DNA from: Candidatus Omnitrophota bacterium
Lineage (GTDB): Bacteria > Omnitrophota > Gorgyraeia > Gygaellales > Profunditerraquicolaceae
Direction of reading: 5' to 3'
DNA: 37,994 nt
NCBI GenBank assembly: GCA_028712255.1
Contig: JAQTQJ010000017.1
Coordinates: forward strand, 1 to 37,994
Every line of letters starts with the position of its first letter. Position 1 is the first letter of the stretch. The notes below the pieces were generated by a model. The model had not been told where the DNA came from and searched no databases. It saw nothing but the letters and a program-made list of their open reading frames with translations. A program made the position numbers and the translations under genes. Of this stretch, positions 6,715 to 14,394 are shown one piece after another.

Positions 6715-8088
6715 TTAAAAATCTATCTGCGCCCTCATCCCACCCACAAAAATTCCATTTACATCATCTACAACATCCTTACCAAAAGGATTCCAGATAT
6801 ATTGAAAATCAGGGCTGATTGACAAATGGTCATTAACATGAATGTTGTAATACGCCTCTAGGTGCCCTTCTGGCTTTGCCTTCAAGTCTGATATTTGTGT
6901 ACCGTATTTCTTATAGTCCTTTGAAGGTATAGCTTGACCAACTGCAAAGGCAAACACATCTTTCTCTCTCCCCCAAGGCTTTCCTTCCACCTGAAAACCA
7001 GTACCCCAGGAATGCGTTAGTGAATAATTCAAATCTCCTGTCGCCGTAATGTCTGGATTATATACTTTCGGATTCTGCCAGCCGTAGCGGGCAAAAAGTG
7101 TTATAATATCGTTAGCTTTCTGATCAAAGCTTAAACCAAAGCCATAGTTAGCCTCTTTTGTCTTCTCTATGTCTCGCCATTCAGTATGATAGACATTGTT
7201 ATTCCACCCTAAAAATCGGTAGTTTCCGGGTAGATTAAAGAAATTAGTTTTAAAATGTACCTGCCCGATATTAAAAAGATTGTCACCGATTTTCTCCCAA
7301 TCACTATTGCCATCAAATAAACCATATCCCAATTCCAACCATCCAACCGGCATATATGCTAAACGGATACCTGCGGTATTATCCGGAAATTCTATTGTCG
7401 GCGAATTACGGAAAATCCTGCCTAAAAATTGAGTAGTTTCATCATTAGCAACTTCGCTTTGATCAAAATATGCAGTAGGATCAAGCTTTCCAAAAGTTAA
7501 AGCAACTTTATCTTCGAATAAAGCCTGCTCATACCAAAATTCGGTGAGGCGTACATTATTATCATTATCAGCGTCACGATTGACGTTTGAGTAAAGAGTT
7601 AAATCATCCTCAAGCCCTGCTCCCTGTCCGGCTTCCAGATGTAAGAATGCCTTTCCTCCTATTTCCTTAAACTCTTTACCAAGGGTTATGTCTGCTGAAT
7701 AAGAAGCATCTGCGCGACCCTCTTTCTTGGTTACGTCGGAAGTGGCGTTATTTGTATTATTTGTACCCTGAACAATCATGGTGCCACCCGCTCCAAGCTC
7801 AAGGCCTTCCATAAGTTTCATCGGAATACCGGGTATTTCATGAAGATTTTCTTCAAATTTTGATAATTTTGTTTCGTATTCTGTAATCTTTTGCTGCTGC
7901 ACTTGGGTTGTCGTATTTTGAGCAGCAATATATATATCTTGCTCGGAAACTTTCTTCTCTAAAGTAGCAATACGTTCTTTAAGCTGATTGATTTCCTCTC
8001 TGATAGAAACCTCATCAGCAAAAACCGCTGGAGAACAAAGAAAAGAAAAAACTAGAGAAAATAATGCTACTTTCTTTAAAACCGCCAT
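6715..8088 (-). CDS. Outer-membrane porin, OprB-like, probably nickel-related
   Basis: A 457-residue porin. It has a signal peptide (MAVLKKVALF, cleaved after VFA-D near residue 25), a coiled coil (about 28-70: EINQLKERIATLEKKVSEQ and on) typical of trimerisation or peptidoglycan contact, then a beta-barrel rich in aromatic alternating strands ending in the outer-membrane signature AQIDF with C-terminal Phe. Segments such as EFWYEQALFEDKVALTFGKLDPTAYFDQ are characteristic of carbohydrate-selective OprB-type porins. ATG 8088 is preferred because an AGGGGGG ribosome site lies seven bases before it and the signal peptide starts there. Position as first gene of the cbiM operon suggests it admits nickel complexes. 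The sugar-porin name is from family resemblance only. Confidence 0.85.
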   Translation of the reverse strand: MAVLKKVALFSLVFSFLCSPAVFADEVSIREEINQLKERIATLEKKVSEQDIYIAAQNTTTQVQQQKITEYETKLSKFEENLHEIPGIPMKLMEGLELGAGGTMIVQGTNNTNNATSDVTKKEGRADASYSADITLGKEFKEIGGKAFLHLEAGQGAGLEDDLTLYSNVNRDADNDNNVRLTEFWYEQALFEDKVALTFGKLDPTAYFDQSEVANDETTQFLGRIFRNSPTIEFPDNTAGIRLAYMPVGWLELGYGLFDGNSDWEKIGDNLFNIGQVHFKTNFFNLPGNYRFLGWNNNVYHTEWRDIEKTKEANYGFGLSFDQKANDIITLFARYGWQNPKVYNPDITATGDLNYSLTHSWGTGFQVEGKPWGREKDVFAFAVGQAIPSKDYKKYGTQISDLKAKPEGHLEAYYNIHVNDHLSISPDFQYIWNPFGKDVVDDVNGIFVGGMRAQIDF

Positions 8089-8120
8089 AAATATACCCCC
8101 CTTTTCAAGTGTTGTTTGCA

Positions 8121-8329
8121 CCAGCTCAAAGTTATGGTATACTTATGGCTGGGCTTGGTTGTTTAATGTTCTTCGCCAAGTACCGCGGCCCCGCCGGATT
8201 CTTTCCAAGGAGATGGCGGGGTTGTACTTTCTTTCTTGCGACACATTCTACTGTTTCAGTAACACACTGTGATAAACTTTGAACTATTCGTGTTATTACG
8301 TTTATTAAATTCGTGCTATTAATAGGCAA
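8121..8329 (-). promoter_or_regulatory. Promoter and structured leader of the porin-cbiM operon
   Basis: A candidate promoter is TTGCCT (8324-8329), a 16-base spacer and TAATAA (8302-8307). The leader between it and the porin start folds well. One GC-rich hairpin spans 8179-8228: AGTAC/GTACT (8179-8183 with 8224-8228) and a 7-bp CCCCGCC/GGCGGGG stem (8189-8195 with 8215-8221). A second hairpin has CCAGC/GCTGG at 8121-8125 and 8148-8152. The GC-rich stem stands out in AT-rich DNA. The near-direct repeats ATTCGTG(T/C)TATTA at 8286-8298 and 8309-8321, and a GTAACAC half-site at 8259-8265, could bind NikR. It does not match any riboswitch I know; a mobile-element remnant is an alternative. Confidence 0.4.
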
Positions 8330-8344
8330 AAAAATAATACTCCT

Positions 8345-8761
8345 CTATTCTATACCTATTCCTGTTGTAGACATGCTTAACGTCGAATGTTTAACTCCCT
8401 TTACCGCTTTTAGATTCTCTGACAAGCGCTGGACTTTCTCGGGAGAGCCCTTTACCGCAAGTATCTCCAAACAGTTGTTATGATCTATATGGATATGCTG
8501 CGAGGAAATAATACAAGAGCCAAATTCATGCTGGATATCCAAAAGCGTATTCACTAACTCACGCTTGTGGTGATCATAGATAAGCGTTATAGCTCCTACA
8601 ACCTCATGGGCATCAAGCCATTCTTTCTTTACCAGTTCCTGCCGGATTAAATCCCTAAAAGCCTCGGAGCGATTGGTATAACTTTTGGATTCGATGAGTT
8701 TATCAAATTTTCCCAAAAGCCCCTTATCTAAAGAAACTCCGAATCTTGCTATTGAAGACAT
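8345..8761 (-). CDS. nikR: Nickel-responsive regulator NikR
   Basis: A 138-residue NikR. The N-terminal ribbon-helix-helix (residues 1-48: IARFGVSLDKGLLGKFD and NRSEAFRDLIRQEL) binds DNA. The C-terminal ACT-like domain holds the four high-affinity nickel ligands at the expected spacing: His78, His89, His91 and Cys97 (E. coli 76, 87, 89, 95). Nickel binding turns it into a repressor of uptake genes. It is separated from the porin gene by the structured leader and shares orientation with the nickel operon, which is its obvious target. The ATG has an AAGGAG site. Its own promoter contains a good NikR-type operator, so autoregulation is likely. Confidence 0.95.
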   Translation of the reverse strand: MSSIARFGVSLDKGLLGKFDKLIESKSYTNRSEAFRDLIRQELVKKEWLDAHEVVGAITLIYDHHKRELVNTLLDIQHEFGSCIISSQHIHIDHNNCLEILAVKGSPEKVQRLSENLKAVKGVKHSTLSMSTTGIGIE

Positions 8762-8774
8762 ATGTTTTCTCCTT

Positions 8775-8819
8775 GTATTACGAATACAAAAATTGTAACA
8801 CCAATATATTGCTTGTCAA
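8775..8819 (-). promoter_or_regulatory. nikR promoter with NikR-type operator
   Basis: On the minus strand: -35 TTGACA (8814-8819), 16-base spacer, -10 TACAAT (8792-8797). An inverted repeat GTGTTAC-N13-GTAATAC (half-sites 8795-8801 and 8775-8781) covers the -10 and the expected start of transcription. This is one mismatch from the GTGTTAC-N13/14-GTAACAC type of NikR site as I recall it. A nested perfect palindrome TTGTATT-ACG-AATACAA (8773-8789) also lies just before the ribosome site. Confidence 0.7.
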
Positions 8820-8862
8820 ATGAAATTTTAAAATCACTTTTTAAAAAATACAATGTTCCTAC

Positions 8863-8896
8863 GATTAGCTAACCTTCACATATAACTCAGCTAATC
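8863..8896 (-). terminator. Hairpin at the end of the zinc operon
   Basis: Perfect 8-bp arms GATTAGCT (8863-8870) and AGCTAATC (8889-8896) with an 18-base loop begin at the stop codon of the last zinc-operon gene. A T-rich stretch follows on the minus strand but only some ten bases later, so it is a weak terminator or an mRNA-stabilising 3' stem. Confidence 0.4.
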
Positions 8897-9488
8897 AAAA
8901 TATACGAAACCCCTGCTTCTTCTTCTGAGCCTCTGCTTCTTGAATAAAGAATAATCCCGCGAGTTTTTTCTTCCCATTTTCATCCGTAAAATATTCCTGA
9001 TGCGCGTAGAATATGCCTGTAACTTCTACAAGAGGAGTAAATGGTGGAGCTAATTTCTGGCCTTTTTTCATAGTAACGGACACTACATTAAATATTGTGG
9101 GTGGTAGACTAGCGCCCCAATCACAACATGGGCAGCCGTAGGCATTTTTCCCTAAGGCAAAATTATCAAGAGAACCATCCGCAAGATACGCATCATAGGG
9201 TATCAAAAGGTAACCTGTTAATTTCACTTTCTTACCATATAAATGAAGAATATCTATCGGGAAACCTTTTATATCATCTCCGTCTTTAGTAGCCTGGCTT
9301 TGAACTTTCTCAAGCTCTCTTATATCTAAAACATACACTTGCTCATTATCTGATTGACTAGCGAAAGCATCGTTTGGTAAACTTAATACGTGAAAAGATT
9401 GTGCTAAATTTGGTTTTTTAGTTACGAAGAATAATATAATTGATAAAATAAATACGAACCTTAGCGTATAGATTAACCCTTTATTCAT
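8895..9488 (-). CDS. DUF3299-like exported protein with CPCC motif
   Basis: A 197-residue protein with an N-terminal membrane anchor or signal (residues 7-23). The mature domain has the DUF3299-like layout: GKKVKLTGYLLIPYD, then YGC119PC121C122DWGASLPP, then a VEVTGIFY strand and a final LAGLFFIQEAE strand. DUF3299 proteins are periplasmic, uncharacterised and often sit beside metal or lipoprotein ABC transporters. The CPCC motif could bind a metal or exchange thiols. It is the last gene of the zur-znu operon; its start overlaps the TPR stop (TAATG). A periplasmic role in zinc delivery, kept reduced by the CcdA-like protein of the same operon, is inference. Confidence 0.6.
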   Translation of the reverse strand: MNKGLIYTLRFVFILSIILFFVTKKPNLAQSFHVLSLPNDAFASQSDNEQVYVLDIRELEKVQSQATKDGDDIKGFPIDILHLYGKKVKLTGYLLIPYDAYLADGSLDNFALGKNAYGCPCCDWGASLPPTIFNVVSVTMKKGQKLAPPFTPLVEVTGIFYAHQEYFTDENGKKKLAGLFFIQEAEAQKKKQGFRIF

Positions 9489-10102
9489 TATTTAATAAAT
9501 CTCCTAAGATTCGCTTTTTTTGCCATCGAACTATCTTGAGGATAATATTTCTGCAACTCTTTCAGCACCTTATCATTTTTATCAAATTCATTTAAGGCTT
9601 CGTAACATTCCGCAAGTAATCTCAATGACGATTTATGATAAGAAACAATATCTATCGTCTGTCCATTCTCATCGGGGCCAAAAGCTATAATTCGCTCGAA
9701 ATACGCTACCGCTTCTTTACATTTACTTTCAGAAGCCAGAATTACCCCAAGGCTAAAGTTCGCGCTTTTATCTTTAGGATCGGCTTTTATAGCCTGATGG
9801 TAAGCGTATATGGACTTTTCCAAATTACCATTGCTTTTATAGGCATACCCAAGCATATCCCACGCCTTAACATTTTTTTTATCAATAAATACCGCTTTTT
9901 CATAGCTCCTTATCGCATCATTGAACAACTCACACGCCATATACGAAGACGCCCGGAATACCAACTGTTTCACGATAAACGGCCTCATCACGATAAAACT
10001 CAAGGCTACAAAGGCGAAACTAAGCGAGCATCTTAAAACCAACCTAGGTCGCTTATCATGATTATACGAATTGCTACAGCTACAATTATCGTATTTTTCC
10101 AT
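9488..10102 (-). CDS. Membrane-anchored TPR protein
   Basis: A 204-residue protein with a short N-terminal cytosolic tail containing Cys-rich CSCSNSYNHDKR (about residues 7-18), one membrane helix (about 26-44) and then at least three tetratricopeptide repeats in the periplasm: AIRSYEKAVFIDKKNVKAWD, then SIYAYHQAIKADPKDKSANF, then a larger unit EAVAYFERIIAFGPDENG with LLAECYEALNEFDK. TPRs assemble protein complexes. It is ten bases from the CcdA-like gene and directly coupled to the DUF3299 gene, an arrangement reminiscent of cytochrome-c-type maturation modules but here inside a zinc operon. Its partner is probably one of those two proteins; this is inference. Confidence 0.75.
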   Translation of the reverse strand: MEKYDNCSCSNSYNHDKRPRLVLRCSLSFAFVALSFIVMRPFIVKQLVFRASSYMACELFNDAIRSYEKAVFIDKKNVKAWDMLGYAYKSNGNLEKSIYAYHQAIKADPKDKSANFSLGVILASESKCKEAVAYFERIIAFGPDENGQTIDIVSYHKSSLRLLAECYEALNEFDKNDKVLKELQKYYPQDSSMAKKANLRRFIK

Positions 10103-10111
10103 AAAGAATCC

Positions 10112-10813
10112 TTACGCGAGAATAAAGAAAAACAATGCAATTGCTATAAGAATGTTGCCTGCCACAAATTGAGTATATTTTTCTAAACTTTCAACCTTGG
10201 GAGCTAGATATTTCACTAAGCTCGTAGATGAACCAATCAATAATATCGGCATGCTTTGACCGATCGCAAAGCTTAAGAATATAATAAAAGAATAAACCCA
10301 TGAATCCCAAAAACCTACAATGCTTGCAATTACAAAAAGCACAGAAGCGCAACAAGGGCAAGCCGGCATCTCCAAGAAAGCAAACATAACACCAAATAAA
10401 AACGAACCGATAAAACCTCTTTTTTTCAACCGAGTATTCGTTTCACAATACGCATGGTGCGTTTTGCCGATTTTGATTAAACCTGCGTAAAAAACCCCAA
10501 AGATAAGTAAAACAACCCCTAAGAATATATATAGATACTTGCTTATAAGCACTAAACTAAAAGCTAAATTCTTAAGTAAGATTAAAGCTATCCCTAAAAA
10601 TGTATAACTGGTGATTAACCCTAAGGCTAAAAAAATAGCCGATAGAAAGGATTTTCTCTTAATGTCGTGTGATGCTCCTGAGACATAACCAAAAACAATT
10701 GGGATCCTAATTATCGTGCAAGAGCTCAAAGACGCGATAAACCCTGCCCAAAACACAATGAATATCGCTATAATAGGCGACTTAGTTATAATTGTTTGAA
10801 GTGTATTTGTCAT
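10112..10813 (-). CDS. CcdA/DsbD-like transmembrane thiol-disulfide protein
   Basis: A 233-residue membrane protein with about six helices, resembling CcdA and the membrane domain of DsbD, which carry electrons from cytosolic thioredoxin to periplasmic thiols. The first helix holds SLSSC32TIIRIP in place of the usual PC-x-PxxP. The fourth holds FLEMPAC152PC154C155ASVLFV, so the two redox Cys positions are present with extra cysteines around the second. It overlaps znuB by four bases (ATGA) and precedes the TPR and DUF3299 genes. A plausible role is to reduce the CPCC site of the DUF3299 protein. A cytosolic thioredoxin that could feed it is encoded at 16460-16777, outside the operon. Confidence 0.8.
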   Translation of the reverse strand: MTNTLQTIITKSPIIAIFIVFWAGFIASLSSCTIIRIPIVFGYVSGASHDIKRKSFLSAIFLALGLITSYTFLGIALILLKNLAFSLVLISKYLYIFLGVVLLIFGVFYAGLIKIGKTHHAYCETNTRLKKRGFIGSFLFGVMFAFLEMPACPCCASVLFVIASIVGFWDSWVYSFIIFLSFAIGQSMPILLIGSSTSLVKYLAPKVESLEKYTQFVAGNILIAIALFFFILA

Positions 10814-11658
10814 TTCATTAAACGCCTACTTGATAATGCTGATATACCGTAACAACCAGAAGCAAAAATAACGATCGTTGCCCCTGATGCTGTTCCCCAA
10901 TAATATGATACGATCAACCCCATGATACCGGAAAGAATGCTTATAATTACTGCCCATGCCGTATATGTGTGGATGTTCCGTGTAAAATTACGAGAGGCTG
11001 CCGCAGGCAAGATTAAAAGTGAATTTATGATTAAAATTCCTACCAACCTTATCGAAACAATCACCACTAATGCTAGAAGTATCGTAAAACTTGTCTCTAC
11101 AAGAAAAGTATTGATCCTGCGGCTACGCGCCAAAGATGAATTAACGCTCGTAAGTATCATGGCGTTACCCGCCGCATACCAATACCCCAAAACAACCACA
11201 GCTATTACAAAAAACCAAGCTATTTGCTGCGGGGTAACCGCGAGGATATCGCCAATCAAATAACTTGTATATTTTACAAATCCACCCTGTCTGCTTAAAA
11301 TAACAATACCTAGAGCCACGATAAATGCCATAAAAACACCCAAAACAGTATCAACGGAAGCTTTGGTGGTATCTTTTAACAAATTTATAGAAATAGCTAA
11401 AACCACCGCCAAACAAATCATAGGAAACGTAGGATCGTGAAAACCTAAAAGCACTCCTATGGCAATTCCCGTAAGCGCGGAATGGCCTAACACATCGGTG
11501 AAGAAAGCCATACGGTTATTTACTACCATTGTCCCTAAAATCGCAAACAACGGCGTAACAAGTAATATAGCCAAAAGCGCATTCTTCATAAAAACATAAT
11601 GCGTCCAGCTAAACGGAAGCATATCTAGCAATCTATACCAAACCTCAATGATCGCCAT
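10810..11658 (-). CDS. znuB: Zinc ABC transporter permease (ZnuB-like)
   Basis: A 282-residue ABC-3 family permease with about eight membrane helices. The start is typical (FMKNALLAILLVTPLFAILGTMVVNNRMAFFTDVLGHSALTGIAIG split across helix 1-2), and it has the GDILAVTPQQIAWFF segment and the conserved VRLVGILIINSLLILPAAASR that contacts the ATPase. It forms the channel for zinc (or manganese) released by the binding protein. It overlaps the ATPase gene by 14 bp and the CcdA-like gene by 4 bp, so coupled translation is likely. Zinc rather than manganese is inferred from the regulator and the binding protein. Confidence 0.9.
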   Translation of the reverse strand: MAIIEVWYRLLDMLPFSWTHYVFMKNALLAILLVTPLFAILGTMVVNNRMAFFTDVLGHSALTGIAIGVLLGFHDPTFPMICLAVVLAISINLLKDTTKASVDTVLGVFMAFIVALGIVILSRQGGFVKYTSYLIGDILAVTPQQIAWFFVIAVVVLGYWYAAGNAMILTSVNSSLARSRRINTFLVETSFTILLALVVIVSIRLVGILIINSLLILPAAASRNFTRNIHTYTAWAVIISILSGIMGLIVSYYWGTASGATIVIFASGCYGISALSSRRLMK

Positions 11659-12427
11659 TTTTATTATTCTCTTTTGACGTTAAGCTCGGCAAACAAGAAA
11701 TATTCCATAGGGTTGGGCCAAATGCTTTTACTAATTTTTCATTTGAAAGAACTTCTTTAGGATCTCCTTCTGCAATCACAGACCGGTTAAGGAGTATGAG
11801 CCGATCGACATAAGAAGATACGCCTGCTAAATCATGGGTTACAAGTATCACCGCAATATCATGTTTTTTCCTTAAATCATCTACGATTTGGTAAAAAAGG
11901 GACAGCCCCTTAATATCTACTCCGCTAGATGGCTCATCTAAAAGTAAAAGTTCAGGTTCAGGGGTCATAGCGATAGCTAACAGAACTCGCTGCAATTCTC
12001 CACCTGAAAGTTCCCCTACTCTTCTCTTCAATAGATGTTCCGCTGAAAATAAAGATAAAACACTTTTTACTTTTTCTGATAAGTCATTACTCACTCCAGA
12101 CCAGATAGGGCGGCGGCTTATTGCCGAAACAACAAGATCTGTAACGTTAATCGGGGAACTAAAATCAAATTGTAGTTTTTGCGGAACATATCCTATTTTG
12201 GGTTTTTTAGAAGCGCTACCGGCTATCCGAAATGTTATTTTACCTTGATAAGCGATCTCTCCCAGAATCGTGCGTAACAGAGTGGTTTTTCCGGCACCAT
12301 TCGGACCAACTACGCCAATAACTTCCCCACAGTTAACATGTAAATTAACATTATCAAGTATGGCATTATCGCCAAATTTGACGGTTAGGTTATCGACCTT
12401 AGTACAACAATGTTCACAGGTTTTCAT
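11645..12427 (-). CDS. znuC: Zinc ABC transporter ATP-binding protein (ZnuC-like)
   Basis: A 260-residue ABC ATPase with all motifs: Walker A GPNGAGKTTLL (about 40-50), Q-loop VGYVPQKLQF region, signature LSGGELQRVLLAIA (about 139-152), Walker B LLLLDEPSSGVD (about 160-171) and the switch His in ILVTHDLAG. The N-terminus has an unusual cluster, MKTCEHCCTKVDN, with three cysteines and a His that could bind zinc; most ZnuC proteins lack it. It lies between the binding protein (28 bp) and the permease (overlap). It powers zinc uptake. Confidence 0.92.
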   Translation of the reverse strand: MKTCEHCCTKVDNLTVKFGDNAILDNVNLHVNCGEVIGVVGPNGAGKTTLLRTILGEIAYQGKITFRIAGSASKKPKIGYVPQKLQFDFSSPINVTDLVVSAISRRPIWSGVSNDLSEKVKSVLSLFSAEHLLKRRVGELSGGELQRVLLAIAMTPEPELLLLDEPSSGVDIKGLSLFYQIVDDLRKKHDIAVILVTHDLAGVSSYVDRLILLNRSVIAEGDPKEVLSNEKLVKAFGPTLWNISCLPSLTSKENNKNGDH

Positions 12428-12455
12428 TAAAGCGGCTATTGCTCCATTATTTTAG

Positions 12456-13346
12456 TTATCCAAAAGCTTGTTTCAAAACCTTAAGATTATCTTCCATTAT
12501 ATCTATGTAGGCGTCATAATTATCCGGGCCAGTTACCACAGGATCAAGTACATAAACTTTAGCCCCCGTTTCCTTGGCTATAGTCTCTGCTGCAGTGGAT
12601 GGATACTGTGGTTCACTAAACAATGCCGGAATTCCATTTTTTTTAACAAGCTCAATGGTATCTGCCAATTCTTGTGCGCTGGGTTCGCTTCCCGGCTCTC
12701 TCTCGACTACAGCAGCTATCTTTAAACCGAATTCCTGAGCAAAATACGGAAATGCCTCATGAAAGGTTATAATTGATTTACCCTTATAAGGAGCTAATTC
12801 AGAATGCATCTTCTGGCGCAGCGCTTCAAGCTTTGCCACATAATTAACCGTATTCTTCGCATAAAACTCTTTATGGCTGGGATCAAGATCTTCCATTGCC
12901 TTACCTAAATTCTTTACCTGAATTATCGCATTAAAAATACTTACCCATACGTGTGGGTTATCGCCTTCGTTGCCCTCTCCTTTGATAAGAGGTATACCGC
13001 CTGTTAGCTGTACTATTTTTATATTAGGATATCCTGTTACAATCCTATCCAAAAAAGATTCCATGCCTGCGCCATTAGCCACAAAAACCTGAGCATCTGC
13101 AAGTTTTTTCATATCATTGGTAGTTACCGTATAATCATGCAAGCAGCCAGTGAGCGGAGAGGTAAGGTTCTGAACTGAAACTCCCGGGACATCTTTTACG
13201 ACATTCTTAGCCATGATATACATCGGATAGAATGAAGCAATTATCTTGATCTCTTTAGCCTCACTAGCAGCAAAGCCAACAGAAACAAAAGAATAAACCA
13301 TAAAGAAAATTACTAAAATAAATGTGAGAATGCGACACCGAAACAT
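12456..13346 (-). CDS. znuA: Zinc ABC transporter substrate-binding protein (ZnuA-like)
   Basis: A 296-residue cluster A-I metal-binding protein with a signal peptide cleaved near residue 27 (VGFAAS-E). The expected metal ligands are visible: His in GCLHDYTVT (about residue 90), His in NPHVWVS, His in TFHEAFPYFA, and an acidic residue in VLDPV near the C-terminus. A short acidic segment (KGEGNEGDN) stands where zinc-specific relatives carry a longer His-rich loop. It captures zinc in the periplasm for ZnuBC. The gene follows a small His-rich membrane protein gene by 47 bp within the Zur-controlled unit. Confidence 0.92.
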   Translation of the reverse strand: MFRCRILTFILVIFFMVYSFVSVGFAASEAKEIKIIASFYPMYIMAKNVVKDVPGVSVQNLTSPLTGCLHDYTVTTNDMKKLADAQVFVANGAGMESFLDRIVTGYPNIKIVQLTGGIPLIKGEGNEGDNPHVWVSIFNAIIQVKNLGKAMEDLDPSHKEFYAKNTVNYVAKLEALRQKMHSELAPYKGKSIITFHEAFPYFAQEFGLKIAAVVEREPGSEPSAQELADTIELVKKNGIPALFSEPQYPSTAAETIAKETGAKVYVLDPVVTGPDNYDAYIDIMEDNLKVLKQAFG

Positions 13347-13393
13347 ACTCTCTCCTTTTTAAGCTATAAAATTATCTTACAATGCTTTAAAAA

Positions 13394-13669
13394 TTAAAAA
13401 GGCGGAGCGCGGGAAAATTGAGTAGCGAAATGAAGGTAAACTGGCAGGGTAAAAGAAAATAAGCGGCAAAAACAGATAAACGTGAAAAAGATCAATAATG
13501 ATGTACCAAAAAAAACAAAAACAGTATTATTATGCAACCAAAGGCAAATCGAGCATTCATGCCCATCATCGCCATCATGATGTAGTCCGTGAGAAAGCGG
13601 ATGTAATATCACTATCCCAAGAAAAACAGCAAGAACAACCAGCAATAAAAATGCTATCCTATTTCTCAT
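13394..13669 (-). CDS. Small His-rich membrane protein of the zinc operon
   Basis: A 91-residue protein with two membrane helices (about residues 5-23 and 47-70) that flank an external loop rich in potential zinc ligands: HPLSHGLHHDGDDGHECSICLWLHN (split here by the family's Asp pair; ligands are five His before the Cys-x2-Cys). The C-terminus FSRAPPF recalls DUF2946-like small proteins of metal operons. I start at ATG 13669, which overlaps the zur stop as ATGA. It sits between zur and znuA, so Zur control is likely. It may sense or pass zinc at the membrane, but no function is established. Confidence 0.65.
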   Translation of the reverse strand: MRNRIAFLLLVVLAVFLGIVILHPLSHGLHHDGDDGHECSICLWLHNNTVFVFFGTSLLIFFTFICFCRLFSFTLPVYLHFATQFSRAPPF

Positions 13670-14082
13670 TTGCACTTTGAACACAACCCTTCTATTTGCA
13701 ATTGATGCGTCTCTACTTTAGCATTAAGTTCATTTTCGATAAACTGTGAAACACCCTTAAAATTACAGAAACCTACTTCTTCCATCTTTTTGCATTTGCG
13801 GCACGTAAAATGATGGTGGTGTTCATTGAGCAAGGTACAAAGCGCATACCGTAACTGGCGATCCTCGGATAAAAACTGCACCAGAATACCGGTATTTTTA
13901 AACTCGGCAAGTATTCTATATACGGTCGGCAATCCTACTGTCGAAAGTTTCCTCCTTAACTTCGCATACACATCATAAGGCGACAGATGCACACTGCACT
14001 TCATAAAAATCTCAATAACCGCTTTTCGTCTAGGGGTTATCTTTAAGCGATTGTCTTTTAAAACTTGAATATAAGCTTGCAT
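13666..14082 (-). CDS. zur: Fur-family zinc regulator (Zur)
   Basis: A 138-residue Fur-family repressor. The winged-helix part (residues 1-80) contains TPRRKAVIEIF and LPTVYRILAEFKNTGIL. The metal part has HEHHHHFTCRKCKKMEE-like content (His cluster followed by CxxC) and a second CxxC pair at the very end (LCSKCK), which forms the structural zinc site. Fur, PerR and Zur cannot be split by sequence alone; I call it Zur because it heads an operon with znuA, znuC and znuB and because a strong palindrome overlaps its promoter. When zinc is abundant it should shut down the whole unit. Confidence 0.85.
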   Translation of the reverse strand: MQAYIQVLKDNRLKITPRRKAVIEIFMKCSVHLSPYDVYAKLRRKLSTVGLPTVYRILAEFKNTGILVQFLSEDRQLRYALCTLLNEHHHHFTCRKCKKMEEVGFCNFKGVSQFIENELNAKVETHQLQIEGLCSKCK

Positions 14083-14091
14083 GGTTTTCTC

Positions 14092-14139
14092 ATAAATAGA
14101 AATGATTTCTATTTATATCACAAACTAGGTTTTTGTCAA
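14092..14139 (-). promoter_or_regulatory. zur promoter with palindromic Zur box
   Basis: On the minus strand: -35 TTGACA (14134-14139), 16-base spacer, -10 TATAAA (14112-14117). A perfect palindrome with 11-bp arms (ATAAATAGAAA at 14092-14102 and its complement at 14106-14116, centre TGA) overlaps the -10 and +1 region. This is the expected place for Zur to block transcription of the eight-gene zinc operon. Confidence 0.8.
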
Positions 14140-14150
14140 GAGGGATACTA

Positions 14151-14378
14151 TTAATGAATTAAATTAAGCATTGCTCCTATCAATAACGCAACTGCAATCT
14201 GTATATTGCCTACTTCTACTGTCTGGGGGCCGCGCCAGAAATGAGAACTTACCTTAGTTATTTTCTTTCCCGGCCTTAGCCCCATACTTTGTAATTTTCT
14301 TACGAGGCCATGGCCTCCCTGAATTTCTTTTACTATACCAATCTCTCCTGGCCGCATTTGAGTTAAATCTACCATCAT
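14151..14378 (-). CDS. feoA: FeoA-domain protein
   Basis: A 75-residue SH3-like FeoA domain protein: LTQMRPGEIGIVKEI, then GLVRKLQSMGLRPGKKITKV, and a final strand VEVGNIQIAVALLIGAMLNLI. FeoA is the small cytosolic partner of the iron transporter FeoB. No feoB lies in the window, and free-standing FeoA proteins are common in anaerobes with an undefined role. It closes the long co-directional run and lies 17 bp after the DsrE-like gene. The tandem ATGATG start has a GAGGA site. Confidence 0.85.
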   Translation of the reverse strand: MMVDLTQMRPGEIGIVKEIQGGHGLVRKLQSMGLRPGKKITKVSSHFWRGPQTVEVGNIQIAVALLIGAMLNLIH

Positions 14379-14394
14379 GATTAACGTATCCTCA

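Noticed and set aside
8132-8329. Minus frame of 65 codons in the porin leader
   Set aside because: No ribosome site, unlike any family, and it runs through the GC-rich hairpins; more likely non-coding leader.
9635-10036. Plus-strand frame of 133 codons opposite the TPR gene
   Set aside because: Antisense shadow with no domain and no ribosome site.
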